Part shown: piece by piece, positions 25,106 to 35,100 of the stretch
Position numbering within the stretch: the first letter of the stretch is position 1
Layout: each line of letters starts with the position of its first letter
Assembly (NCBI GenBank): GCA_041671505.1
Contig: JBAZBK010000024.1
Coordinates: 25,591 to 89,590 of the forward strand
DNA from: JACPDH01 sp041671505
GTDB lineage: Bacteria > Acidobacteriota > Thermoanaerobaculia > Gp7-AA8
Direction of reading: 5' to 3'
Length of the DNA stretch: 64,000 nucleotides
Notes under the pieces: generated by a model
What the model saw: only the letters and a program-made list of their open reading frames with translations
The model's database searches: none
What the model was told of the DNA's origin: nothing
Made by a program: the position numbers and the translations under genes

Positions 25106-27484
25106 ATGCTCAACCCTAAGCAGCGTCGCCGCCTGCTCCTCGTGAGCGTCTTCTTCGCGAACCTCCTCTCCCTGGCCTGCCAGGTCGTCTGGGTTCGCAA
25201 ACTCTCGTTCCTCTTCGGCTCATCGGCGGCGGTCTTCGCAACCGTGCTGTCGATCTTTCTCCTCGGTCTCGCGACCGGGGCGTTTGTTGGCGGACGCCTC
25301 GCAGACCGCTCGGCCGACGCGTGGCGCCTGCTGTCCCGGGCCCTGATCGCGCTCGGAATCTGGTGCGGGCTGTCGATCCCGCTCTTCGAACTGGCGCGCG
25401 CCGGCTACCTCGCGGTCGCGCCGCTCGGCATGACCCCGTTCGCGACCGCGGTGAGCAAGGCCCTGGTCGTGCTCGTCTGTCTTCTCGTCCCGACCTCCCT
25501 GATCGGCGCCGTCTTCCCCCTTGCGACCAAGCTCGTCGCAATCGGCACCGACGATCTGGGGCACGACCTCTCCGTGATCTACGCGCTCGACACGCTGGGG
25601 GCCGGCGCAGGCGCCATCCTTGCCGGCTTCGTGCTGGTGCCGCGTGTCGGCCTCTGGGGATCCGCGGCGCTGCTCGGCGCTGGCGCCGTCGTGCTCGGCA
25701 TTCGCCTGCAGGCGGAGAAACCGGGAGCGACCCCTCCTCCGAAGCCCCCGAAGAAAGCAAAACAGCAGAAGGGAGAGGATCCGGCACCGGCGTCGCTCGA
25801 GCTGCCCGCGACGCCGGGTGTGCGTGGGGTACTCGTGCTGCTGACGTTCTTTTGCACCGGGCTCGCGGCACTGCTCTTCGAGACAGGCTGGAATCGCTTT
25901 TTCTACGTTCTGAACGGCACCAGCGTGTATTCGCTGAGCACCGTGCTCGCCGGATTCCTGGGCGGGCTCGGCGTCGGCAGCTTCTGGATGCGGCGCCACA
26001 TCGGCCGGGTGCGCGATCCGCTGGCCACGGCGGCGGTGCTGTTTGCGGTCGTCGCCCTCGGAGGGGTCCTCGTCCTGCGCTCGGCCACTCTCTTCACACG
26101 CGCCTATTTCGTCGCGTTCGCGCTTACCTCGAGCTACACGGTCTTCCTGATCCTGGTTTGCGCGGTGATCTTCGCGATCGTGTTCGTAGCGGCGATCGCC
26201 ATGGGTGCCAACTTTCCCCTCGTGGCGCTGATCGTGGCCCGGGATCCGGAGACTCGTGCCACCGCGGTAGGAAAGGTCTTCGCGGTGAACACGATGGGTG
26301 GAGTGCTCGGGGCGTTCGTCGCCGAGTTCGTGCTGCTGCCAAAATTCAGTTTCACCGGCCTGACCCTGGTGGCCCTCGGCCTCTACGCGGCCGCCGCGAT
26401 CGTCTTCCTGCTCCTCGCGCGCCCTCAGCCGATCGCCCGGCACGCGATGCTGGCAGCAGGCCTGATCGGCACGGCCCTCCTGCTCTCACCGCTCGTCCTG
26501 CCATTCGACCTGCCGTACCACGCGCTCTACTACCACGGCCTGCGCGATGGCAGTTACAGCGCCTATCAGGAGCAGGTCGACATGACGAAGCCGCGCTGGC
26601 AGAAGGACGGCTTCTACGGCCGGGTGGCGGTCTTCAATTACGGCGACTTCCTCCTGCTCAAGCACAACGGCAAGACCGACGCCAGCGACGGCGGCGACAA
26701 CTACGGCCAGATCTGGATGTCGCAGGCGCCTCTGCTTCTGCATCCGGCGCCGAAGGACGTGCTCAACATCGGTCTCGGTGGCGGGCTCACGTTGCGAGGA
26801 ATCGTGCACCACGCAGAGGTCGAGCGCATCACCTCGATCGAGATCGACCCGCTGGTGGTCGAGGCGGCGCGAACCGAGTTCGGAAAGATCAACGAGCACG
26901 CCATCGACGACCCGCGCGTCGAGACGGTCATCGCCGACGGCCGCAACTTCGTCGAGGGGACGCCGAAGCAGTTCGACGTGATCGTCTCGGAGCCGCCTAA
27001 CGTCTGGGTGGCCGGCGTGTCCGGCCTGTTCACCCGCGAGTTCTATACGGCCGCACGCAGCCGCCTGAAGCCGGGTGGGATCCTGTCGCAGTGGCTGCCG
27101 ATCTACGAGCTCGAGAAGGAGGACTTCGCGCTGGCGCTCAGGACCCTGCGCCAGGTCTTCCCGCACGTCGCGGTCTGGTCGAACGGCTCCGACGCCGTCG
27201 TCATCGCCTCCGAGTCGCCGCTGACTTTCGACGACGCCGTCCTGGCGCGCAAGCTCGCCGCTTCGGGCGTGCAGCGCGATCTGACGTTGATCGGAATGCA
27301 GCCGGAAGCGATGGCCTCGATCCTGCGCCAGCCGACGTTCGACGAGCAAACGGTGAACCAGCTCGCCGAATCGGTGACCGAAATCAACACCGACAACCTG
27401 CCGCTCCTCGAGTTCCGCACGGCCCGCAACCTCTTCGTGTTCAACCAACCGGAATACAAAGCTCGGACGGCGCGCCGGCGTTAG
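25106..27484 (+). CDS. Fused MFS-like transporter / spermidine-synthase-like protein
   Basis: 792 aa. Residues 1-195 and 230-470 contain about twelve membrane helices in two groups (VFFANLLSLACQVVWVRKL; GLAALLFETGWNRFFYVL), split by a charged linker (PPKPPKKAKQQKGEDPAP). Residues 490-760 are a soluble aminopropyltransferase/methyltransferase fold: NIGLGGGLTLRGIVHH, ITSIEIDPLVVEAA, VIADGRNFVEG, FDVIVSEPPNVWVAGVSGLFTREFY. This fusion is common in Acidobacteriota and Proteobacteria. The true substrate is not known and production of spermidine should not be assumed. The next gene starts 11 bases after the stop, so they form an operon. Confidence 0.9.
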   Translation: MLNPKQRRRLLLVSVFFANLLSLACQVVWVRKLSFLFGSSAAVFATVLSIFLLGLATGAFVGGRLADRSADAWRLLSRALIALGIWCGLSIPLFELARAGYLAVAPLGMTPFATAVSKALVVLVCLLVPTSLIGAVFPLATKLVAIGTDDLGHDLSVIYALDTLGAGAGAILAGFVLVPRVGLWGSAALLGAGAVVLGIRLQAEKPGATPPPKPPKKAKQQKGEDPAPASLELPATPGVRGVLVLLTFFCTGLAALLFETGWNRFFYVLNGTSVYSLSTVLAGFLGGLGVGSFWMRRHIGRVRDPLATAAVLFAVVALGGVLVLRSATLFTRAYFVAFALTSSYTVFLILVCAVIFAIVFVAAIAMGANFPLVALIVARDPETRATAVGKVFAVNTMGGVLGAFVAEFVLLPKFSFTGLTLVALGLYAAAAIVFLLLARPQPIARHAMLAAGLIGTALLLSPLVLPFDLPYHALYYHGLRDGSYSAYQEQVDMTKPRWQKDGFYGRVAVFNYGDFLLLKHNGKTDASDGGDNYGQIWMSQAPLLLHPAPKDVLNIGLGGGLTLRGIVHHAEVERITSIEIDPLVVEAARTEFGKINEHAIDDPRVETVIADGRNFVEGTPKQFDVIVSEPPNVWVAGVSGLFTREFYTAARSRLKPGGILSQWLPIYELEKEDFALALRTLRQVFPHVAVWSNGSDAVVIASESPLTFDDAVLARKLAASGVQRDLTLIGMQPEAMASILRQPTFDEQTVNQLAESVTEINTDNLPLLEFRTARNLFVFNQPEYKARTARRR

Positions 27485-27495
27485 GTCGCGGGGGC

Positions 27496-29034
27496 ATGGT
27501 GGGCGGCGATCAAACCGTCGGGGTGGAGAGCGAGCGGAAGCCGCTCGACCGCGATCTCGTTCTTCTCGTGGCGCTCGCCGCGGCGAAGCTGCTCGTTCAC
27601 ATTCTCACGAACGGTCAGTACGGCTTCCATCGCGACGAGCTGGCGACGCTCGACGATGCGCGTCACCTCGCCTGGGGCTATGTCGCCTACCCGCCGCTGA
27701 CACCGTTTCTCGGACGGGTCGAGCTAGCCCTCTTCGGCACGTCGCTCACGGGCTTCCGCTTCTTTGCGGCGCTCGCGCAGAGCATCGCCATGGTCGTGAC
27801 CGGCCTCATGGCGAAGAGATTGGGCGGCGGACGCGCGGCGATGCTCGTAGCCGCGCTCGCCGCCATGCTCGCCCCGATCTCGCTCTCGGCGAGCTCGCTC
27901 TTCCAGTACGTCTCGTTCGACTTCCTCTGGTTCGTGCTTCTGGCCTACTTCATCATTCGCCTCGTCGACTCGAACGACGGGCGCTGGTGGCTCGCGATCG
28001 GCGTCGCCATCGGCCTCGGCGCACTCACGAAATACGCGGTGGCGTTTTACGTCGCCGGCCTTGCTGCCGGCGTCTTTCTCACGCCGCTCCGCGCGCAGCT
28101 CCGCAGCAGGTGGCTCTGGATCGGAGCCGCGCTCTCCATCGCCATCGCGCTGCCTAACCTGCTTTGGCAGCTGCAGCACGATTTCATCACGCTCGACTTC
28201 CTGAAATTCATCCACGCGCGCGACGTGCGCATCGGACGCACCGACAGCTACTGGATCGATCAGCTCCTCGTATCGACGAATCTGTTCGCGCTGCCTCTCT
28301 GGACTCTCGGGCTCCATACCCTGCTCGTTTCCGAGCGGGGGCGCCGCTATCGGGCCCTGGGGTGGATGGCGATCGTACCCGTCGTCCTCTTTGCCCTGGC
28401 ACAGGGCCGCGGCTACTACACCGGCCCTCTCTATCCGATGCTCCTCGCGGCAGGAGCCTCCGATCTCGAGCGGAGACTCGCAGCGAGCCGGCCCGTCATG
28501 GCGCGCGCCGGTTGGGGCGTGACCGCGACCCTTCTCCTGGCCGGCACCCTCGCCGTGCCGCTCGTGCTGCCCCTCGTGCCGCTCGTTTCCCCGCACTGGG
28601 CCTTCGTCAGCGAGAACAACGGAGATCTGCGTGAGGAGATCGGCTGGCCCGAGCTCACGCGTGAAGTTGCGCGCATCTGGAACGGCATCGAGCCGGGTGA
28701 GCGCGCGCAGACGGGAATCTTCTGCGGCAACTACGGTGAGGCGGGAGCGATCAATCTGTACGGCCCCGCCTACGGCCTGCCTCCCGCCATCAGCGGCATC
28801 AACTCCTACTGGCTGCGCGGCCCCGGGAATCCCCCGCCGACGACTCTCATCGTCGTGGGCGCGAATCGCGAAGAGCTCGAGAGCGCGTGCGGCGCAGTGA
28901 CGCTCGTCGGCCACGTCACGAATGAAGCAGGCGTGAAAAACGAAGAGACGGAGCGGCATCCCGACATCTTCGTCTGCCGCGCGCTGCGCCACCCGCTGGG
29001 GACGATCTGGCCTCGGCTCCGATCGTTCGGATAG
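27496..29034 (+). CDS. ArnT/PMT-like membrane glycosyltransferase
   Basis: 512 aa from ATG at 27496; an in-frame extension upstream overlaps the previous gene and is rejected. The first loop has the family signature GYHRDEL-like FHRDELATLDDARHLAWGYVAYPPLTPFLG, with the conserved acidic residue pair. About ten membrane helices follow (AAMLVAALAAMLAPISLSAS, LLAYFIIRLV, GALTKYAVAFYVAGLAAGV). A periplasmic tail of about 120 residues ends the protein. The family uses polyprenyl-phosphate sugars to glycosylate lipids or proteins outside the inner membrane; the acceptor is unknown. It is coupled to the MFS-spermidine-synthase gene. Confidence 0.85.
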   Translation: MVGGDQTVGVESERKPLDRDLVLLVALAAAKLLVHILTNGQYGFHRDELATLDDARHLAWGYVAYPPLTPFLGRVELALFGTSLTGFRFFAALAQSIAMVVTGLMAKRLGGGRAAMLVAALAAMLAPISLSASSLFQYVSFDFLWFVLLAYFIIRLVDSNDGRWWLAIGVAIGLGALTKYAVAFYVAGLAAGVFLTPLRAQLRSRWLWIGAALSIAIALPNLLWQLQHDFITLDFLKFIHARDVRIGRTDSYWIDQLLVSTNLFALPLWTLGLHTLLVSERGRRYRALGWMAIVPVVLFALAQGRGYYTGPLYPMLLAAGASDLERRLAASRPVMARAGWGVTATLLLAGTLAVPLVLPLVPLVSPHWAFVSENNGDLREEIGWPELTREVARIWNGIEPGERAQTGIFCGNYGEAGAINLYGPAYGLPPAISGINSYWLRGPGNPPPTTLIVVGANREELESACGAVTLVGHVTNEAGVKNEETERHPDIFVCRALRHPLGTIWPRLRSFG

Positions 29035-29128
29035 CAGGAGGCTTCGAGTCACGCGGCCGGTCATGCTCCTCCCGGCCAGACCCAACCTTCCGACGCGAGG
29101 TGTATATTCGCGTTTCTGGAGGAACGAT

Positions 29129-29599
29129 ATGGGTCTCTTTGGAAAATCATTCGAAGACAAAGTGCATGCGGCGATTGAGACGCTTCGGGGCCAGTTTCCG
29201 ATGGCACAGATCGCGGCTGACATCGCAGACGAGGTGGTGACGCTGAAGGGTCACGCGCCCGACGTCAACATCAAGGGCCAGATCATGGCTGCGTTCAACC
29301 AGCTGGTCGAGACGAAGAACACGATCAACCAGATCGCGCTCGACAAGCCCGCCGCCGCGCCCGCACCGGTCGCCGCGCCCGCAGCACCGGCCCCTGCCGC
29401 CGCGGCACCGATGGTCGGCCCGCCGGCTCCCACGGGCCCGAAGATCCACGAAGTCGTGTCGGGCGAGACGCTGAGCAAGATCTCGAAGCATTACTACGGC
29501 GACGCGAACAAGTACATGAAGATCTTCGAGGCGAACACGGACATCCTCAAGAACCCCGACCTGATCAAGGTCGGGCAGAAGTTGAAGATCCCCGAGTAG
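29129..29599 (+). CDS. BON-LysM domain protein (YgaU/Kbp-like)
   Basis: 156 aa from ATG 29129 with CTGGAGGA upstream. Residues 1-65 are a BON domain (IADEVVTLKGHAPDVNIKGQIMAAFNQL), 70-100 a P/A linker, and 105-156 a LysM domain (HEVVSGETLSKISKHYYGDANKYMKIFEANTDILKNPDLIKVGQKLKIP). Order and length match E. coli Kbp (YgaU), a cytosolic potassium-binding protein; there is no signal peptide here either. The linker is longer than in Kbp. It is likely to be involved in stress or ion response, and the GlsB-like gene next to it fits a stress setting. Confidence 0.85.
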   Translation: MGLFGKSFEDKVHAAIETLRGQFPMAQIAADIADEVVTLKGHAPDVNIKGQIMAAFNQLVETKNTINQIALDKPAAAPAPVAAPAAPAPAAAAPMVGPPAPTGPKIHEVVSGETLSKISKHYYGDANKYMKIFEANTDILKNPDLIKVGQKLKIPE

Positions 29600-29725
29600 A
29601 GCCGCAGGGGCCGGTGTGCCAGACTCGTCGCGCGGAGTCGCGCGCACGCGGTGCTCCGGGTCGCCGGCCCACCTCGCAATCCGAGGAGCGCCGACCATCG
29701 CCTGGAGACTCAAAGGAGTGACGAC

Positions 29726-29974
29726 ATGAACTGGATCATCTCGCTCATCATCGGCGGCATCATCGGCTGGCTGGCGAGCATCGTGATGAAGACGAATGCC
29801 CGGATGGGCTGTTTCGCCAATGTGATCGTTGGCGTGGTGGGCTCGGCGCTCGGGTACTGGATCGCCGGACTGCTCGGGATCTCGGCGCCCGGCGGCATCG
29901 TGGGCTTTCTCGTCGCAATCGCCGGTGCTGCGCTGCTGATCTTCATCCTCCGCGCGCTCGGCCTGTTCAAGTAA
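29726..29974 (+). CDS. GlsB/YeaQ/YmgE-family stress membrane protein
   Basis: 82 aa from ATG 29726 after AAAGGAG. Three hydrophobic segments with glycine zippers (LIIGGIIGWLASIVMK, FANVIVGVVGSALGYWIAGLLG, GFLVAIAGAALLIFILRAL) define the Transgly_assoc family. These small membrane proteins are induced by general stress; the molecular role is not known. It is followed by a hairpin at 29983-29999. Confidence 0.9.
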   Translation: MNWIISLIIGGIIGWLASIVMKTNARMGCFANVIVGVVGSALGYWIAGLLGISAPGGIVGFLVAIAGAALLIFILRALGLFK

Positions 29975-29982
29975 CGGCAGCT

Positions 29983-29999
29983 CCCCGCTGAAGCCGGGG
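29983..29999 (+). terminator. Hairpin after the GlsB-like gene
   Basis: CCCCG (29983-29987) pairs with CGGGG (29995-29999) around CTGAAGC. It lies nine bases after the stop and has no T-run. The word resembles one arm of the family C repeat at 47,726, so it may be a half copy of that element as well. Confidence 0.4.
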
Positions 30000-30020
30000 T
30001 GGCGTTAGGCAATCGACCTC

Positions 30021-30476
30021 ATGCAACGGTATCTGCTGATCGCTCTCGCGCTCCTGACTGCGTGTTCCTCGTCCGACTCGGGGCCGCGGCAGGAGCGGAA
30101 GGCGTATTTCGAGTCGATCGTCCGCCAGGTCGCCGGGGCGGGCGCGACGGACTGTGGAACCACAGGTCCTCGACTTCCATCCAACGACGTGCGGGAATGC
30201 GCGGCGACGAATCTGACGAGGCGCGACCCGTTCTTCGCGATCAGGTACGAACAGGGCATCGAATCCGACACCGGAATCGGCTGGGTTCTCGACGGCGCGG
30301 GACGACTCTTTCTCGTCAGCTACGACGAGCTCGACTGCCGTACGGCGCAGTGCGCCGTGACTCTCGCCGAATGCGGCAAGCTCGAGATCCTGAAGGAATG
30401 GGAGTGGTTCAGGGCCGGCAACTGCGAGGGGCGATCGCTGCCGGAGGTTTCCGACCCGGCCTCTCCTCCGCGCTAG
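30021..30476 (+). CDS. Small lipoprotein, unknown function
   Basis: 151 aa. Signal peptide with lipobox (YLLIALALLTACSSSDSG), so it is probably anchored in a membrane through Cys15. Seven further cysteines in the mature part (DCGTTG, ECAAT, DCRTAQCAVTLAECG, NCEG) would allow disulfide bonds. No known domain was recognised. The patatin gene follows 47 bases later on the same strand. Confidence 0.75.
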   Translation: MQRYLLIALALLTACSSSDSGPRQERKAYFESIVRQVAGAGATDCGTTGPRLPSNDVRECAATNLTRRDPFFAIRYEQGIESDTGIGWVLDGAGRLFLVSYDELDCRTAQCAVTLAECGKLEILKEWEWFRAGNCEGRSLPEVSDPASPPR

Positions 30477-30523
30477 TCGCACCAGCGACAAGGCAAGTAG
30501 AATCAGCGTTCGAGGAACACTGA

Positions 30524-32005
30524 ATGCTCACGCACCTCCGTCGCACCCCGCTCAGCTCATCGATTCTTCTCGGCTCAATCGGCCTGCTGGCCGCGTGTGC
30601 CTCGAGGCCCGTGAACCCGCCGATCACGCACGTCGATCCGGCCGCCGGATACCGCTTCGAACTCCGACAGGCGCACGAGACCAGGCGCGACAAGGAGAAT
30701 CTCGTCATTCTCGCCTTCTCCGGCGGCGGCACCCGGGCAGCCTCATTCTCGTACGGCGTGCTCGAGTTCCTGCGGAAAACCGAGGTTACCGATTCCGCCG
30801 GAAACAAGCATCGGCTGCTCGACAGCGTCGACCTGATCACCGGCGTCTCCGGCGGCAGCTTCACTGCACTGGCATACGGCCTCTACGGCGACAAGCTCTT
30901 CGACGATTACGAGTCGCGTTTCCTCAAGCGCAACGTTCAGGGCGCGCTGACGAAGATGACGTTCAATCCGCTCAACTGGCCGAAGATCTGGTCGACGGGG
31001 GTGGGACGATCGGAGCTCGCGTCGAACTACTACGACGAGATCCTCTTCAACGGCGCGACGTTCGGCGACCTCAGTCGCGGCCAGGGCCCGATCATCATGG
31101 CATCGGCCACGGATCTCTCCACCGGCGTGCGTTTCGTCTTCAATCAAACCATCTTCGACGTCATCTGCTCGGACCTCTCCAGCGTCAAGCTGTCGCGCGC
31201 CGCGGCCGCGTCGTCCGCGGTCCCGGTCGTGCTCTCCCCGGTGACGCTCAACAACTATGGCGGCAAGTGCGGCATGACCCCTCCGTCATGGGCGAAACCC
31301 TTCATCGGAGTGGAGGAGCCGCCCCGTCCTGCAGCGCGGGCCGTGCGAACGCTCGAGAACATGCAGACGATGGGCGACGGCGCGAATCGCCCCTATCTGC
31401 ATCTGATCGACGGAGGCGTGTCGGACAACCTGGGACTGCGCGGCGTGCTCGACGCCCTCCAGATCATGCAGGCGTTGCACCTCTCGGGTAAGCCCACCCC
31501 GCTCGACAACGCGCGCCGGATCGTCATCTTCATCGTCAACTCGCTGTCGCTGCCTCCGACGAACTGGGACAAGTCGGAGGAGCCGCCCGGCTCGATCTCG
31601 ACGATGCTCAAAGCCGCGGGCACGCCGATCGACCAGACCTCGTACGAGAACGTCGAACAGCTCAAGGACATGGCCGAGGAGTGGCGCCGGATGCGACTCC
31701 TCTCGAAGAGCGCGGGGCTCTCTTCGAACCGCGATCCCGCCATCGCCGGGATGCTGAACGTCCCCAACGCCGAGATCTACGCGATCGACGTCTCGTTCGC
31801 GAGGCTCAAGGACAAGAAGGAGTTCGACTATCTCAACGCGCAGCCGACGTCGTTCGTGCTGCCGCCCGAAGCCGTCGACCGGCTGCGCGCCGCGGCGGGA
31901 ACGATCATCGTCGATTCTCCGGAGTTCAAGCGACTGCTGAGGGACGTCAGGGCGCGGATGGTCGAGGAGCCCGCCACCGGGCAGGAGAAGCCGCAGGATC
32001 GTTAG
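30524..32005 (+). CDS. Patatin-like phospholipase lipoprotein
   Basis: 493 aa. Lipobox signal (GSIGLLAACASRP). Patatin motifs: oxyanion loop SGGGTRAASFSYGVL, nucleophile elbow GVSGGSF (catalytic Ser) and catalytic Asp in LIDGGVSDNLGL. The insert between the motifs is longer than in plant patatin. By family it hydrolyses acyl esters of phospholipids; the lipobox places it in the envelope. Stop is followed directly by a strong hairpin. Confidence 0.9.
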   Translation: MLTHLRRTPLSSSILLGSIGLLAACASRPVNPPITHVDPAAGYRFELRQAHETRRDKENLVILAFSGGGTRAASFSYGVLEFLRKTEVTDSAGNKHRLLDSVDLITGVSGGSFTALAYGLYGDKLFDDYESRFLKRNVQGALTKMTFNPLNWPKIWSTGVGRSELASNYYDEILFNGATFGDLSRGQGPIIMASATDLSTGVRFVFNQTIFDVICSDLSSVKLSRAAAASSAVPVVLSPVTLNNYGGKCGMTPPSWAKPFIGVEEPPRPAARAVRTLENMQTMGDGANRPYLHLIDGGVSDNLGLRGVLDALQIMQALHLSGKPTPLDNARRIVIFIVNSLSLPPTNWDKSEEPPGSISTMLKAAGTPIDQTSYENVEQLKDMAEEWRRMRLLSKSAGLSSNRDPAIAGMLNVPNAEIYAIDVSFARLKDKKEFDYLNAQPTSFVLPPEAVDRLRAAAGTIIVDSPEFKRLLRDVRARMVEEPATGQEKPQDR

Positions 32006-32040
32006 GCCGGGCGCCAGCGTTCCGTCCGCGGTCGCCCGGC
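32006..32040 (+). terminator. Hairpin after the patatin gene
   Basis: Perfect 8-bp stem GCCGGGCG (32006-32013) / CGCCCGGC (32033-32040), beginning one base after the TAG stop. No T-run is present, so termination efficiency is uncertain. Confidence 0.5.
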
Positions 32041-32141
32041 TCCTGCGCCGCGGCTGACCGCCGCCGCATACACCGCTGCCCGGATCGACCCGTCTCGACG
32101 GGAACGACCCGGGCAGCGACTCTCTCAACCCGATGCCTCGA

Positions 32142-35100
32142 TTACCCGATCACCCGCGCCTCCACGAGCCCCGCCGGCGCCGCGCCGTCAGCCGCTTCCT
32201 CGGTCTCGGCCGTACGCGCCTTCGCGACGAGCACGTAGATCGACGGCACGACGAAGAGCGTGAACGCGGTTCCAACGACCATTCCCGACACGAGCATGAT
32301 GCCGATCGAGTTGCGCGCCCCGGCGCCGGGGCCCGACGCAAGGATGAGCGGCGTGTGCCCGACGACGGTCGCGGCGGTCGTCATCAGGATCGGCCGCAGC
32401 CTCACCCTCGACGCTTCGATGATCGCGGCGAGCTTCGCCATCCCCTTCTTCTGCAGCTCGTTCGCGAACTCCACCATCAGGATGCCGTTCTTCGCCACGA
32501 GACCGACGAGCGTGATGAGCCCCACCTGGCTGTAAATGTTGAGCGTCGTCGCACCGAGGAACGAGAAGGCCAGCGAGCCGGCGAGCGCCAGCGGCACCGA
32601 CCCCGCCAGGATGATGAACGGGTCGCGGAAGCTTTCGAACTGCGCCGCGAGGACGAGGTAGATCAGCAGCGCCGACAGGAGGAAGGTCGAGAGGAACTTG
32701 CTCCCTTCCACCCGGAGCTGCCGTGACTCACCCGCGTAATCGACCGTGAACCCGGGAGGCATGATCTTCGCCGCCTCGTCCTCGAGGAAGCGAAGCGCCT
32801 GGTCGAGCGATACGCCCGGAGGAATGACGCCCTGGATCCGCACCGCATTCAGCTGCTGGAATCGCTTCAGCTCGCGCGGCTCCGTCGTCGTCTTGAGCGT
32901 CGCGAACGTCGAGAGCGGCACCAGCTGTCCGTCAGGACCGGTCACGTGGATTTCTTCCAGCTGCTCCGGCGTGAGTCGCTCGGCCCGGCTCAGCTGCGGG
33001 ATGACCTTGTAACTCCGGCCCTGGATGCTGAACCGGTTCACGTAGTTCCCGCTGAGGAGCGTCGAGAGGTCGCGTCCCGCCTCGGCGAGATCGACGCCCT
33101 GCGAGCGCACTTTGTCCCGGTCGAAGACCACTTCGGTCTGCGGCTGGTCGAACTTCAGGTCCGCGTCGGCGTACATGAACATACCGCTCGCGAACGCCTT
33201 CTGGACCAGCTGATTCGCCACCTGCAGCAGCTCTTCGGGCTCGCGCGTCGACGCGATGACGAAATCGACCGGGAAGTCGCCGCCGCCCGGCAGCGACGGG
33301 GGCACGAGAGGGATGACCCGCACGCCCGGAATCTTCGAGGCCTTCTGCGCGAGCTCCATCTGGAGCTCCGCGGTCGACTTCTCCCGCTCGCTCCACGGCT
33401 TCGTGATCATGCCGCTGAACCCGCCGTTCGGAAACGTCAGCTGAAACGTCCGTTCGGTCTCGGGGAACGACTGGAACGCGTCGTTGACCTTGTGCGCGTA
33501 GAGCGACGTCTGATCGAGCGTGGAGTTCGCCGAGGCCTGGACGATCCCGAACACGACGCCCTGGTCTTCGTTAGGCGCAAGCTCCTTCGCCGAGAAGAGG
33601 TAGAACGGCACGACGAGAAGCGCGACGATGCCCCAGAGCACGAGCACGACGGGCCGGTACTCGAGCGTGCGCGACAGCAGGCGTGCATACGTCCGCTGCA
33701 CGACTTCGAAGTGCCGGTTGATCATCCCGGCGAAGCCTCTGCGCGTATCGCCCTCCCGGAGGAGCTTCGAGCCCATCATCGGCGAGAGCGTCAGCGCGAC
33801 CACGCCGGAGATGATGACCGCGCCCGCGAGCGTGAATGCGAACTCGCGGAAGAGCGACCCCGTCAGCCCTCCCTGGATTCCCACGGGAGCGTAGACCGCG
33901 GCGAGCGTGATCGTCATGGCGACGATCGGCCCCGCGAGCTCGCGCGCCGCGAGGATCGCCGCGCGGAACGGCGTCTCGCCGAGATGAATGTGCCGCTCGA
34001 CGTTCTCCACGACGACGATCGCATCGTCGACCACGAGTCCGACCGCGAGCACGATCGCGAGCAGCGTCAGCAGGTTGATCGTGAAGCCGGCGACGAGCAT
34101 CAGAAACACCGCGCCGATCAGCGAGATCGGAATCGCGACCACCGGGATGACGACCGACCTCGCCGAGCCGAGGAACAGGAAGATCACGAGGACCACGATG
34201 ACGAGCGTCTCGGTCAGCGTCTTCATCACTTCGCTCAGCGCGTCCTCGATGTATCGCGTCGAGTCGTATGCGACGGCCACCTTCATCCCCGCGGGAAGCT
34301 GCGATTCGATTTCCGGAATCGTCTTCTTCACCTCGCGGATCACCTCGAGCGAGTTCGCCGTCGGGAGTACCCAGACACCCATGAAGGTCGCGGTCTCTCC
34401 ACTGAAGCGAACCTCGGAGTCGTAGCTCTCGGCGCCGAGCACGACGTCCGCAATCTCCCCGAGCCGCACGACGTCACCGTTCTTTTCCTTCACGACGAGG
34501 TCGCGGAACTCCTCGGCCGTCCGGAGGTCGGTGTTCGCCACGAGATTCACCGACACCATCGAGCCCTTCGTCTTTCCGAGGGCGGAGAGATAGTTGTTCT
34601 GCGCGAGCGCCTGACGCACGTCCGAAGCGGAGATGCCCCTGGCCGCCATCTTGTCGGGCGCGAGCCAGATCCGCATCGCGAACGTCCGGCCGCCGAGGAT
34701 CTCGGCGCGCTGCACGCCGTTGATGGCGCTCAGCTTCGGCTGGACGACCCGCGTCAGGTAGTCGGAGATCTCGTTCTGATCGAGGTCCTTCGACGAGAAG
34801 CCGATGTACATCGCGGCGAACTGGTTGTCCGCCGTTTCGAGCTCGATGACCGGAGCCTCGGCCTCGGGCGGCAGATCGTTTCGAACCTGCGCGACCTTGG
34901 CCTGGATCTGCGTCAGCGCCGCATTGGTGTCGTAGTTGAGCTTCAGGTGAACGGTGATCGTCGAGACGCCCTGTGCGCTCGACGACTCGACATAGTCGAT
35001 GCCGTCCGCGCTCGCGATGACGCGCTCGAGCGGCGTGCTGATGAAGCCGCGCACGAGGTCGGCGTTCGCACCGACGTATGCCGTCGTCACCCTGACCACG

